From positions 62,001-126,000 of the forward strand of contig NYXK01000046.1 of the NCBI GenBank assembly GCA_002685535.1: DNA of 64,000 bases, written 5' to 3'. Each line of letters opens with the position of its first letter. Position 1 is the first letter of the stretch. Below are positions 23,929-35,727 of this stretch, one piece after another. The notes beneath the pieces were generated by a model that saw nothing but the letters and a program-made list of their open reading frames with translations, made no database searches and was not told the origin of the DNA. This stretch comes from Deltaproteobacteria bacterium (GTDB lineage Bacteria; SAR324; NAC60-12). The position numbers and the translations under genes are program-made.

Positions 23929-25072
23929 ATGACGGACTCTCCAAAGACGACAGTTCCTATTGTCTTCGGTGCAATGACCTTCGGCACCAAAGGTACGTAC
24001 TCCCCTCACTTTCTCACCTTCTCACTAAAGAAACCCAGGCGTCGAAGCAGCCCGGATCCACACTCTCGAAGAATGCTCAGGCGTTCTCGACGTCTTCCAA
24101 AAACATGGCCACTCAGAAATCGACACAGCACTCATCTACGGCGAAGGCAGCTCAGAGGAATATCTTAGTCAATTGAAATGGCAACATCGCGGCCTCGTCG
24201 TAGAAACCAAATTCTCTCCTTTACTGAAAGCCTCCCGTCTCAACCTCGCTCCAGACGTCAAAGTCACACACGGACCAGAACATCTTCGCATTGCGCTTAA
24301 AAAGTCCCTTGAGGCTCTGAAGACTGACAAGATCGATATGTGGTACCTGCATGCTCCTGAGAGAAGCACGCCGTTTGAGACTACGCTCAGAGAAATCAAC
24401 AGCCTGTACAGAGAAGGCTACTTCAATCGCTTCGGCATCAGTAATTACGCTTCATGGGAAGTCGCTCAGATGTGTGAGATTTGCGAGCGGAATGGTTGGA
24501 TCAAGCCAGCCGTCTACCAGGGTCTTTACAACGCTTTCCATCGTGCGGTCGAGCCTGAGTTGATCCCGTGTTTAAGGTATTATGGCATTGCGCTGTATGC
24601 TTTCAACCCACTGGCTGGTGGATACTTGACGTCGAGATACACCCGAAGTATGTTGGATGAGGATACTGGGATTGAGGAAGGCTCGAGATTTGATCCGAAG
24701 AGGAAGCAGGCGAAGAATTATAGATTGCGGTATTTCAACAAAGAGTACTTTGATGCTCTGGAAATTTTGAGATCGGTAAGTGGACCCTGACATATCAAAC
24801 TGATTAGGATACTGGTACTGACTCGCATTTGTGTACAGGTAGCAAAGAAGCATGATCTCCCAGAAGCTGAATGTGCTCTGAGATGGATCTCGCATCACTC
24901 GCTGCTCGACAGAAAGTACGGTGACACCATCATCATTGGCGCAAGTAGTGCTGCACAATTAGAGGAGAATTTGACGAACCTGGAGAAAGGACCTCTTCCT
25001 GATGATGTGGTCGAGGCACTTGAGGATGGTTGGAAGACAGTGAAGGGAGTTTGTGTGACATACTGGCATTGA
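23929..25072 (+). CDS. Aldo-keto reductase, AKR7 (aflatoxin B1 aldehyde reductase-like)
   Basis: NADPH-dependent reduction of aldehydes or dicarbonyls in the cytosol; the physiological substrate is unknown. CDS join(23929..23992,24039..24775,24839..25072), 344 aa; introns of 46 bp (phase 1) and 63 bp (phase 0). The catalytic tetrad is complete: Asp50 and Tyr55 in EIDTALIYGEGSSE, Lys79 in VVETKFSP, and His126 in DMWYLHAPER. Other AKR7-like blocks are RFGISNYASWEVAQMCEIC, VYQGLYNAFHRAVE, YNPLAGG-like FNPLAGGYLTSRY, and the cofactor end TIIIGASSAAQLEENL. It ends ..GVCVTYWH. There is no targeting signal. It sits alone between relic DNA and the receptor gene, convergent with the latter. Confidence 0.93.
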
Positions 25073-25344
25073 GATACTAAATTTGCAGCGGCAGCAAAGC
25101 AGAGACCTTTGTAAACTATGTATTGGTTTTCAAAAGTATTCTTGAGATTACCTGGCCCAACTTTCTAGGACTGAGCTTCATAATAACGTCTAGCATTTCC
25201 GCCCGGCTGAAATTTGTCGAAAACAAATCCTATAAACCACGTGATGGTGATGACATTGCACGCGACGGTTCCTGTTTGAACGATGCCGTGTCTCAGTCAT
25301 TTCGTCATGGTCATTGACCAGAGTACTCGTACTGATCCATGATA

Positions 25345-28300
25345 TCACTTCACATACTGCAGTAGCTGCCTCCCAGTAAACCGTGCCCCCGAAAACAAAG
25401 GCTGCAAGTGGTCAAACAAAACAAGCTCGTGCTTTTTGGGCACTCCATCTAAGGGACTCAGGGGCAGCAGTTTGTGTAGTACTGATCGCGCGCGACCTTC
25501 AAGTTCTTGAACTTCTTTTGTGCTTTTACCTTGCTGACGTAGAATCTGGGAAAGATGGAACTCCACACGAGCTACGGCTATCTCCGGATGCAACTCCCTG
25601 CGAATGTTGTCGGTTCCGAGCCCTTTGCGCAAATATGACCTGGAAGTGTTAGATGTTACGGTAGAAGCTGGGATCATGGTTGTACGGAGAGGGGCAGTCC
25701 ATAAGCAAGCTTGACTTACTCGGCTGCTGGAAGGTTTCCTGCCATGGCTTGAAGGGCCCCGACAGCATAGTAGCTCTGAGCAGTCCAGTAGCTCGTCACT
25801 CCATGTTGCTGGATCCTCCACTCCAGGACCTCACAGTGGAGCTCCAATGCTCGCTGGATATCGCCGCTCTGAAGTAGAATACATGCCTTGTTGAATTTCC
25901 ATGAATATGTGGTCGGGCTGTCTCCTGTCGCGAGGTGCATCAGATGCACAGAGCGGTCCGCGAATGCGACTGCTGCCTCAAAATCTCCACGATACATACT
26001 GCACAAACCCATGTTGTGGTTGTATTTCGAATACTCATACGGGACTTCTTCCTCCGTGCCCCATTCGCGATACTTCTGGAGGCAACGGTTGAATATTGGC
26101 TCGGCCTGGACATAATTGTTCTGCTGAAGTAGACAGCACGCGTAGTCAGACTGCACATTGTAAAGTAGGATCTCGTCGTTTTTCGTATAGATCTCGGCTG
26201 GCGTCTGCTTCTGGTATCGTAGCCTGGCGTTCATTGCATCTTGCAAACGATTCAAGCTCTCGGGAATTCTCGCAATTCCTTCGCCTTCTATGATGATACT
26301 GATGATGATGTTGATGTTAGCCCTCAACATGTCTTCATTACACTCGAGAGTATCCATCAATGACTCGGCAGATTCGAGGAGTGGTAAAGCTTCGCTCGTC
26401 AAAGCTCTTTCCCAGAGGCTCGTCCCGCCATCGGCCAACAGCCGCGCAAAATCGACAGATGGCGAGAGTGTTATAATGGAATCCACGTAGACTCTCCGTA
26501 AGCTCAATATGTGCGGAATGTATTTAATATATATAGGCCACTGGAATAAGGCAGGTACGGCAATTAGCAACATAATTTGAAGTGCGAGTATAAGCAATCA
26601 CATGCGATTTTTTGATCAAGGAGGAGCGAAGGACCAAGAAAATGATATTGACCTACCTTGTGAGGCTCTGGAACCTGAATCGGCGACGGCTCGGGAAACT
26701 TCTTTCTTACGAGCATGTATGCCTGTCTGAACACTTTTTCTCTATTTTGTGGATCCTTGTCCAAGTCCTTCAAAATTTTCAGTTGTAATGCGCGATGGAT
26801 GCTCAGGGTGTCTTGTCCGTCTTCAGCCTTAATGGCAATAAGCCTTCTTCGGGCAAGCTCGGAGGTCATCCTTTTGTATCTGTCGGGTATAGATTAGCGT
26901 CCGAGGATCCTGCATTTTAGAAGACAGGGACCAACCGAAACTTCTCCGAGGAGTGGAGGAATTCAAGTGAGGGCTCCTGGTGCTCATCCACAAGGAGATC
27001 CTTTTGTATCGTATCGCTATCTAGGAAAGCCAGAATATGCAGCAATTCTCTAGCGTCGATGGTCACTTCTCGCAAACCGATATTCCACATTATTTCCAAG
27101 GTTTTCTCTGTGGAATTGAGACTAGAGCCATCTTTTGCTGCGGTATGCAGGTCCGTATGTCGAAGTCTTTCTTGCCACAATTCCACGAAATCTTCTAGGC
27201 TACAACCGGACTGTGCAAGATATCCGGCGATATGGGAAAGGGCCAAAGGTAGTCGGCCGGCATAGCTAGCTATATCTCCTGCAAGTTTGTACTCAGGATG
27301 AGTTCGCATATCCTTTGGGTTCTCCCCTGTGGACGTCAAGAGCAGCCGACGGCAATCCTCGAGAGCAAGTGCACCTAATTCGATCAATGTATGGTCGATA
27401 GTCTGCGGAAGAAGAGACGCATTCCGAGTCGTTATGAGGATCGATCCCTTGGTCTCAAGAAGTTCCGAGGGAAGAAACTTTTGGAGGGCCGACAGGTCGT
27501 CAACGTTGTCGAAAACTAGCAGCCATCTTTTTCCAGTGCGCTCTAAGAAATCACGACTCAGCATGACAAGACGTTCTTGGTGTCGGACAATCTCGTCACC
27601 ATTCAGACCCAAGTGTGTTGCAATCTGACCATAGCTGTAAGCGCAACTGACTGGAGTTTCGGCTTGAATCCAGAAGATGTAAGCGTACTCTCGTTCGAAC
27701 TTATAGGTATATTCGATGGCGGTTGCAGACTTCCCGATTCCTCCTGTCCCACTGAGGACACAGATGCTGCCATTCCGAGAAAGATCTTGATGAAGCTTTT
27801 CGAAATCGCTCTCCCTTCCAACAAATGCTTGATTTCGCGTGGGGGGCATCGTCCGAATACTACGAAAGGTCTCCATCGGACCCAGAGGCTCAAGCATAGA
27901 TTCAGACATAACATCGTAAGATCTCAGACTCGTGATATCACTCTCAGGAGCGTCATGAAAAGCCTTTGACTGATCCTCAAGGTACCTCTCAACCTTGGTA
28001 CGATACGCCTCGGTTTGTAATTGGCTTCTAGCACGCCTGCAGGTGTTTCTTGGCGACAGAAGGGCGGCAAAATCATGATCATGACCGTCGCTCGAACCAG
28101 GTAGAGCTCCTGACTCTGAACCCGTCGAGACGTCTCTATCGTCCTCGTCGATCTCATGCTCCTTCGCAAATGCGTTTTCTCTTAGTTCCGAGAGGAACGA
28201 TTCTAGTCGTCGTTTCTTCTCTTCGTTTTCTGGGGAGCTGCCGTCCTGCTGATAATGATCTGCTTCCGGAACCGTTTCGTCCTCCAGATTGATCGAGGTC

Positions 28301-29848
28301 AATGAAAGCTGCTCAAAGTGAACGGCGACATGGCTCTTGAGGACTTCGGCATCGGCACAGATGAAGTGGCAAATCGCGCACGACTGATTTAATACTGGAG
28401 CATGGGACCTTCTTCGACACACGGACACAATGAAGGCGAGTTCCTCACTCTGCGAGTATGTATGTGAGTCTTTCAAATGATCGGCTAGCTTTTCGCTATC
28501 ATCGAATTCTGTTAGGCAGGACTGGCAAAACCAGACGTTGGCAATTCTGTGGCTGTCCAGCTCGTGGCGGAACCACTCTTCTTTCAATCCAAAGGTCTTG
28601 TCGGCACGTATACAGTCATCGTACGTACACATGTATGGCTCCAGATCTGAAAATACGTGATGCTCCCAGTCTTCCAAACATCCAATGTCCTTTCCCATGA
28701 CTAGTTCCTGGAGGCAGTATGGACAAAGGAAAGCCTTATTCGACTGGAGCGAAACCGGAGGGTCCGGGACGATGTAGCACTTTGACGTTGCTTGTATGTC
28801 CGATACAACGCTAGATATTGTTGAAAATCCAACCTTGAATGGTTGACTCGAGAAGATTGTTCCGGGACTTGTAGAAATCAGTCCAGTCAGCGAAGAGGAC
28901 TCACTAAAAACGGTGCTTTTCGTCTGATCGCGTTTCTTCGGCGAGAACGGTACGAGAAACTGGTTCGAAGATTCAAGGTGTCCTTGGAAAGTACAGCCTC
29001 GGTCAGGGATACCATTCAATGACGCTGGTCCGGAGACAGATGGACCCGACTCGGGCTCGACTTTCTTAGCCACTTTCTCTCTCAAGCTGCGTTGAAACAG
29101 TCGTCTTTTCCAATTCGCATGACCAAGCCTTTTGATCAAACTTGGTGTTGCCTTCGGAAACATGAGGATGGCTAAGTCAAGATCTTTGAGCTCATCCTTA
29201 GTAACGGAAGCTTCTTGGTATGTGTCCTCGGGAGCTGGATCTCTGAGTGCAGGGATCATGGCAGACAAACACAGCAACACATCCCCGATGCTATCTGCAA
29301 TGCCATTACTTGGCTCTGATGGATTATCAGAAACAGATGGAGGCGTTTCTTCATCTGAGCCCCCTTCACGAGCAGCTTTTGCTTTGTCCGAGAACGACAA
29401 GGCTGCCATTTGGGATGGTCCGCCCATTTCTAAGGCTTCATGGTAGCACGTCGTTGTTAGCTTTGGCTCAGAGCAAAAGGGTGGACAAGAGTAGATCAAG
29501 GACGTGAAATGGTGGAACAGGCCAACTGAACTCACCCCTCTGTAGGCCATTCCTGAAGCAAGTCAAAAGTACTAAGACGTGCTGCTGTAGCCGCGACGCT
29601 TTGCGGAGGGTGCGATCGAGCTCCCAGGTGAAAGCTCCTGTGTCGTTTCCCCACGTGCGAAGTTTGCTTGCTTGCAAGTCTAGATAATCGAAATTGACCA
29701 GAATTTGAGCTGCCGAACATAAAACTAGCTGATCAATCAAAGCCACACACTCCTTGAACAAGCTGGAAATCGGAGCAGGACCACAAGGCTGGCTGGCTGG
29801 CTGGATTCTTGGGGGTTCATCTGGGCTCGAAGACGAAATATCCATCAT
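25345..29848 (-). CDS. NLR-like receptor: C2H2 zinc fingers, NB-ARC, C-terminal TPR
   Basis: Proposed CDS complement(join(25345..25639,25720..26540,26657..26879,26936..29429,29536..29848)), 1381 aa; introns of 80, 116, 56 and 106 bp keep frame. Acceptor 29430 could instead be 29436, adding two residues. Residues 1-105 are a helical fungal N-terminal domain (ISSLFKECVALIDQ). Residues about 338-475 hold several C2H2-type fingers of the AcuF-like kind (FLCPYCLQEL, WFCQSCLTEF, CAICHFICADAEVLKSHVAVH). NB-ARC follows: P-loop GTGGIGKS with Lys671, Walker B LLVFDNVDD (Asp745), ITTRNASLL, and LPLALSHIAGYL near 830. The last 380 residues carry TPR repeats (YVQAEPIFNRCL, GDFEAAVAFADRS, YYAVGALQAMAGNLPAAE). 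Family members are signal-transducing STAND ATPases proposed to sense non-self. It is divergent from the DUF7580 gene. Confidence 0.87.
29787..29804 (-). repeat. GGCT tetranucleotide repeat inside receptor exon 1
   Basis: Four tandem GGCT units in the plus-strand reading lie inside the first coding exon and encode part of the Pro/Ala/Ser-rich leader (IQPASQP). Since four is not a multiple of three, unit gain or loss would shift the frame unless it happened in threes. Confidence 0.5.
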
Positions 29849-30341
29849 TGACCATGTGGTAAGGAATCAAAAAGTCGCGTAAATACTTAATGACAATTGA
29901 TTGTCTGCGGGAGGAGCTTCCGTTTCGTTGTGACCGTCGGAGGCAAACAATTTTGGGTGCTGAAGCTGGGAGGTGGGATCAGCTCTCTCCTGGCAATATA
30001 GAGTGCCTTACGACTGAAGGGGTTACACAATCAAAAGTAGGCTTGGGGTCCTTCGTGTTGACGAGGGCTCCAGGCTCAGCTGTCGGGCGAAACAATCCGC
30101 CTTGCTTTCAGCCCGCTATGTCATCGACGCATGTACCCTTCCAGCTTGAAGGCTTTGATTGACTGGCGATAAAGACAAGGAGGAACATGTGATCTTCTAG
30201 GGTTAAATTGGCTAGAGCTAGTGCTTTGCTTTGAGACTTTGGCTATAGTCTAAGCTTGCCTGACGATATAACAATCAAGCACCCTCTGATGACTTCTGCC
30301 CGTAAGATTCTATTGCGTCAACCATTTGAACACCACGTAAA
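29849..30341. promoter_or_regulatory. Shared divergent promoter region, receptor and DUF7580 gene
   Basis: Only 493 bp separate the start codons of the minus-strand receptor and the plus-strand DUF7580 gene. No coding frame is supported here, so it must contain both promoters. I see no specific operator. Confidence 0.5.
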
Positions 30342-32279
30342 ATGACCGGAGGCATAGAAACCGTCGGCATCGTCCTGTCTCTATACCCCATTCTCAACGA
30401 TGCCTGGCGAGCACATAAAGCAGCAAAGACTGGAGTTGAGGTCGGACAGCTGATGAGACGCTTCGAGACGGAACAAATTGTGTTTAGAGAGTTTATCGAC
30501 CATCTCGTTGGATCAAGCGTTTCCGAAAACGAGAAAACGCAGTTGCTTGAAACTAATCCGCGACAGCGAGGAGAGAGAGGGGAGGAGGAAGGAAGCTGTT
30601 GGCAGAATTCGGAACTACAATCTGAATTGAAGACGAGGCTGGGACACCATAAGTTGCAAAATATCCTTGACATTGTCGCCAGTATGCATATGCTCCTAGA
30701 GAGAATGCAATCGGAGCTTTCACCGTCACAGCCGCTGGTAAGTTATCTGTTGTTGATTATTCTCTGCTGCCGATACCAGCCTAGAATTGTTGTTGTCGTC
30801 GTTGTCACCAATGTCGAGTCGCGCTGACCTGACGCGTCCCTATGAGGAATTAGCTTCGTGAACATCCCTCTCTATCCATCAACTACCTACGCCCTTCGAA
30901 GCGGCCTTACGCGGCTTTGCGACTAAACCTCGATAGCCTACGGACGTATAATCATGATCTTCAACGATTGTTGGGTCAGATGCCCGTCACAGTCTGTAGG
31001 GGACAAGCAAAACGGCTAATCGGCACCACTCAATTTTTGCGGGGTGACTTTACCCATGCACTCGATATCTACCAAGCACTTTGTAATGGATATAAATGTG
31101 CTTGCGAGACGCCACATGTTGCGAACCTCAAGCTTCCGCGGCTGAGGATCGTAGAGCAGGTCCCCGACGACAGTGCCAGTTACGATGCCTTGGAGCTATT
31201 ATTTTCCATAGAAGAGGATCCCTTGCCTGACTCCGCTATCGTCGACGGTGACAGCTCCCCTCAAATATCGGATGAAGATTTCGGGCGCTTGGATCCTGTA
31301 GATTCTACGGATTCTGCTGATCGTGCGCTACCTAATATGTGAGTTGTGACTCGATAGACTCCTTGATCCTGCTAACATAATCAGTGAGCAACCAGACTTC
31401 TGGACATCCGCTACAAAAGACATTCAGGGCAAGCTATCTGTGCTACATGCTAGGCGGCGAAGGACGAGTCAAATATCAATCTGCGAGTGTCCAGACAGAG
31501 CAACACGTGCCATAGACGATTTCTGCAAGTTCGTGAGGACTTTTGGTAGCGCAGTTGATATCAACATGGGGATTGCAGATGACGAGCTGAGTATCCTCTG
31601 CTCGGAACAGAAAAGATACCGAGTACAAGCACCTCCTCCTAGCGATGTCCAGCACGATTCCCAAGCGAGGGTATCCCTTCACGAATTCCTTGACAAGGAA
31701 GCCACTGACAGGCGTGAGAGAATGAGACTAGCGTTGCAGTTGAGTTTCGCTATTCTGCAGTACTATTCCACTGGCTGGATAAATACGAGTTGGACTTGGA
31801 GAGACTTCTCCGTCTCCAGAATTAAAGGAGAGGACTCCGAAGATTCTCAACTATTCGTCACTACCAAGTTCTACTCCATCCTCAGACCGCCAAATGCTGC
31901 CCCGACCAAACCCAGCTTTCTTTGGACTGCTATTCGTGAGCCTATTTTGACCAGACTCGGATTTGCACTCATCGAACTAGCACTGGGAAAGCGCCTGGCT
32001 GAACTGAGAGCTGAGAACGACCCATTAGGATCCATGGACCCCGATACTGTCGACTATCTCACAGCGCGACACATCTTGGAAGGAGGCATTCTGAGTGCTG
32101 ACCATGGCACTGAATATGAAGCTGTGGTACGTGCCTGTCTTGACCATCAGTTTCTTCGCCACACCCAGTATAAGTGCTTGGATTCACGACAGAAGTCATT
32201 TCATCAAGATGTTGAGGAATGTGTTATCACGCCTCTGCATTCCTTATGGGTTTCATTATGGGGAGGACAACTTCTTTAG
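30342..32279 (+). CDS. DUF7580-family protein, possible incompatibility effector
   Basis: CDS join(30342..30737,30854..31338,31385..32279), 591 aa; introns of 116 bp (phase 0) and 46 bp (phase 2). The start MTGGIETVGIVLSLYPILNDAW is the usual short hydrophobic N-terminal helix of this group, as in HeLo-like/prion-inhibition-type proteins. It is followed by MRRFETEQIVFREFIDHLVG, also typical. The C-terminal half, from about residue 340, is the DUF7580 region. It includes VSLHEFLDKEATDRRERMRLALQLSF, YYSTGWINTSWTWRDF, LTRLGFALIELALGKRLAE and the closing VVRACLDHQFLRHTQYKCLDSRQKSFHQDVEE. This half resembles a degenerate kinase fold. Biochemical function is unknown. Its divergent arrangement with an NB-ARC receptor suggests a functional pair; that is inference. 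Confidence 0.82.
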
Positions 32280-33429
32280 GCCTACACTTGCTTTTACTAC
32301 GGTTTATATCATTTTCTGGGGCCCAACTGAACCCTTTCTGTATTTTCACGGATCTAATCGTGAATCTTCCGTGCTTGACACACCGTGCATTGTGGTACAA
32401 ATTAACAGATCCTTATCATCCACGGGTGCCGCTGGCTGATGTCAAGGTGCCAGTGGGTGGCGGGAAGTATGCGGCCTGACCCAGACACCACATAAGAAGA
32501 GTCCAATCAGCGCATTCGGTGATGCACACTGTCCAAGTCATGCTGATGCCCGATCGCATATTAAATGACTATCTCTGCCTCTCATTCTCCGAGCAGACGT
32601 CGCCAAACAACATTTTCAGCACATCCAGTCTCGGGCCACCCGTTACAACTAGAAACCTTTCATCTCCATTCACTTTTGTCAGGATGCCTCACGACAAGCG
32701 AAACGAGCAAATCGCTCAGGACAAGAAGAGACAGAGCGACAAGGTCGAGAAGCAAGACCAAACGCCGCAGGAAAGAAGCCAGCCTTGGAAGACCATCATA
32801 CCCATCGTGGAGGCCCAGAAGGACGAGACAATGGATGCCAGAGAGATGTTCAAGTGCAATCAGGGTTTCTACGGGAATAGCTTGGCTGCATGATGAAGGC
32901 TGAGGCATGCGTAATTGATTATCAAAAGGCAAGTATACTCAGGCAGCAGTCGTATCGGCTTGGAAAGAGGGCGTCGTTGACAATTTCTCTAGGACTGTCT
33001 CATCTCCTCGTACGATTTCATCGCTGAAGGGCGAGTCTCAACCTGGGAGTGACTCGCAAAAGGGCAAATTTGTGGGATTTGGTGGACGGTAACACCGGGC
33101 GGGGTGTCGATGGACTGCATGGTGGCGTAAATCGAAAAACTCAATTGAATCATTACTTTTGCACGTCCATTGAACAACTTCCAATGAGTGTACGGCCTTT
33201 GCACTTACTGCAAGGCTGTAGCAAGAGATGGTGTAGGTTCATTCGCTCTCGTTGATCCACGAATTACTCCCGAGGATTCCAATAAACACCCCCGGGATGA
33301 TGCGGGGCGACTGAACATGGAATGAGGCTCAACTTGGCTTTTGCAACGATTTTGTCTCGCTGTTTAGTAGATCGAGAATACCATCCACCTTATTTTCCCA
33401 CTCTTTTCGTCCAGCTATTCCTTGTTCCC
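32280..33429. other. Intergenic, between DUF7580 and hydroxylase genes
   Basis: 1.15 kb with no recognised gene apart from one small candidate frame at 32684-32893. Confidence 0.5.
32684..32893 (+). CDS. Small charged frame, uncertain
   Basis: A 69-residue frame starting MPHDKRNEQIAQDKKRQSDK, highly charged at the N-terminus and closing with FKCNQGFYGNSLAA. The ATG follows a C/T-rich stretch. It could be a small gene or the first exon of one; no family is recognised. Confidence 0.22.
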   Translation: MPHDKRNEQIAQDKKRQSDKVEKQDQTPQERSQPWKTIIPIVEAQKDETMDAREMFKCNQGFYGNSLAA

Positions 33430-34545
33430 ATGGCGGTACCTACACCGAACCATATTGGCAGCCAACAAGCCACGTTCTCGTACTTCCAGCTTCAGCCTCA
33501 TCACGAGCACGAGAAACCCTACGAGATCCTGATCGACCTGCCGGAGGAAGCACAGCATGTGCCACGGTCGAATCTCGCATTTGAAACAGCAGATTGTATA
33601 GTGGAGGATGCGAGAGGACATGAAGCGGAGTTTGAAATCGACAGTCATGGGTTCATGTGGCGGCGGCTGAGGACCGCTGTAGAAGACTTGAAAGACAGAG
33701 CCTCGATTGAGACTGAGTATTTCCAAGAAGTTGAGCAATTTTTGCGTGGACTTCTAGGACCCCAAGTGCGCAAAGTTAAATTCTTCAACTGGAAAGTATG
33801 AGGCACGATTCTCCGATCAATTTTTAAATTCACATATCTAAACTCCCAATAAGCTAAAGGTGAATTCTACATAGCTTAGAGTCAGTCAGCCAAGGCAAGA
33901 GTTTGCAGAGAGGACGGTCGATCTCGAAGATCCTCTGGACCCTCTGGTGCCAGTTCTGTATCCTCATGTCGGTACGGCACTCTAGCATTTCAATTAGCTG
34001 AATAGAGAAAAAGCCTTGCGTTCTAACCATTAGTTCCTACAGATCAAAGTCCTGGCGGGGCAGTGAAAAGAGCACGTTACCACCTACCAGAAGAAGCAGA
34101 CGACCTAATGAAAGGCCGATATCGTATTATCAAGTTGGCCCCCACATCCCAATAATCGATCCACTCTAAGTTATCTAGTGTCTGGCGCCCTCTGAGCACC
34201 GTCAAAGCCTGGCCACTGGCTCTCTGTGACGCCCGCTCTGTTCGAGAGGAAGACATGGTACTCAATGATCTTGTTCGCAGGAATTATATCGGCGAATCAT
34301 ACTTCATTTGCCATAACCCAAAACACAAGTGGTATTACCTCGGCGACCAGACGAGGGATGAAGTGGCTGTTCTCAAGATCTTTGACTCGAATGAGAAAGT
34401 CGATGGAAGATGTCAGTTGGCATTATCCTTGATCAATCGGTGTCATCTCTATGGCAGAGTGGAGACTGACTCTCTACCGCAGTTTGCGTACATTCAAGCT
34501 TCGAAATTCCTGGACAGGTGGATGAAAGAGAAAGCGTCGAGGTGA
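33430..34545 (+). CDS. AsaB/CmcJ-like non-heme iron hydroxylase/desaturase
   Basis: CDS join(33430..33795,33875..33971,34043..34133,34179..34545), 306 aa; introns of 79, 71 and 45 bp. It starts MAVPTPNHIGSQQATFSYFQ, preferred over an upstream in-frame position. Family blocks are FEIDSHGFMW, KVKFFNWK, the iron-site-like YPHVDQSPGGA (HxD), ARYHLPEEADDLMKGRYRIINVWRPL, WPLALCDARSV, and SYFICHNPKHKWYYLGDQTRDEVAVLKIFDS. Relatives are 2-oxoglutarate/Fe-dependent-like oxygenases often found in secondary-metabolite clusters, but no synthase gene is near. After DSNEKVDGR the usual arginine-rich ending (RESIEVR type) is replaced by unrelated sequence of about 42 residues. The C-terminus may therefore be frameshifted or decayed. 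Confidence 0.78.
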
Positions 34546-35727
34546 GAGCGATGGTTTTTGATTACCCTAGGCCGGATCAGAATTGAGAATTGGAATTTCT
34601 GTTTTCATCTCGGGAACTTCACGCCTACTCATTTTTGTTGCTAAGGTAGCTTGGCAAGCGATGGCAAGGGAAGTACGGATTTGAGAAACGTCGGCGGGAT
34701 AATATGATAACAAGCCGCGAACAGAAACCAGGATCTGGCAAAGGTTCGCATCTCAGATCAACAGAATCCATGAATGTGATTTGTTGGACTAGAAACTCTG
34801 ACAATTGAGCTACCCGCTTCGAGTGAGCAAAGTTCCTCGATTTGAGCAGCTGTTTTCGTCTTTTCCTTGACTCATGTGACATGAGCAGAGTTTCTAAATT
34901 TCTGACTTTCGTCAACCCGTCTTATCCGCCTTGGAGTTGTGTGTAGATGATCCGGAGCATGTATATACATTGGCGGACAGGATCACTTTTTGGGCTCAGG
35001 TGCGATGATTTCGTAACCTCAAGATGTCTCTACAAGACCTCCTTTCTGAGATGCTTTCTCACGAATCGCGGCTATCATGTGGGCGTGGCGCTGGATCGAG
35101 TGATGAGCGGAGTTGTACTCCAATTCGATAAGTGTACCGAAATCCCAAAAACAGTCCCGGCTGTCGCACATTGGCACCATGACCATGAGACTTCGCGGGT
35201 ACTTCTGATATAGTGAGATGAAGCTGTTAAGATAAGGTTGAACTACCACAAGCTAATCGACGGTGCGTAACCTCATTTGGGTTAGCGCAACTGAGCACTC
35301 TCCCATGCCTTCCCCATGCTGCCTTCCTTCATTCATGAACACTTCGAATGATGTGTTGTGTTATCTCATATCGATGCGAGCGACGAAGTTCTCGCCGAAC
35401 CATCACTACCCAAGAAAAAACAAATTCGAGTAACAGAACGTCGACTGGCCACCAATCAATGATAGCAAGCAAGAAAAGCTGGGCAATGAGGAAGCGGACG
35501 TCAGATTGGGAACTTGTGCTGAGGTGATCTCAAGTATCCCATTCCACAATCTCCAAGAAGTGCGGGGCAAGGCCTTAATCAGGTCCTGTCTTTTATGAGC
35601 TTCCTCCATTCTCGAGCTCTCAGACCTTTGATCCCCGGTAAAATCCCACTCAGCACTTGCCCACGATGAGTCATGACACTAACATGCTCACAGAACACCA
35701 CTTCGAACCAGACCATCCGAAGGGAAA
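34546..35727. other. Intergenic region
   Basis: 1.2 kb. Short frames on both strands show no family resemblance. The last 80 bp are the leader of the DUF1810 gene. Confidence 0.5.
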
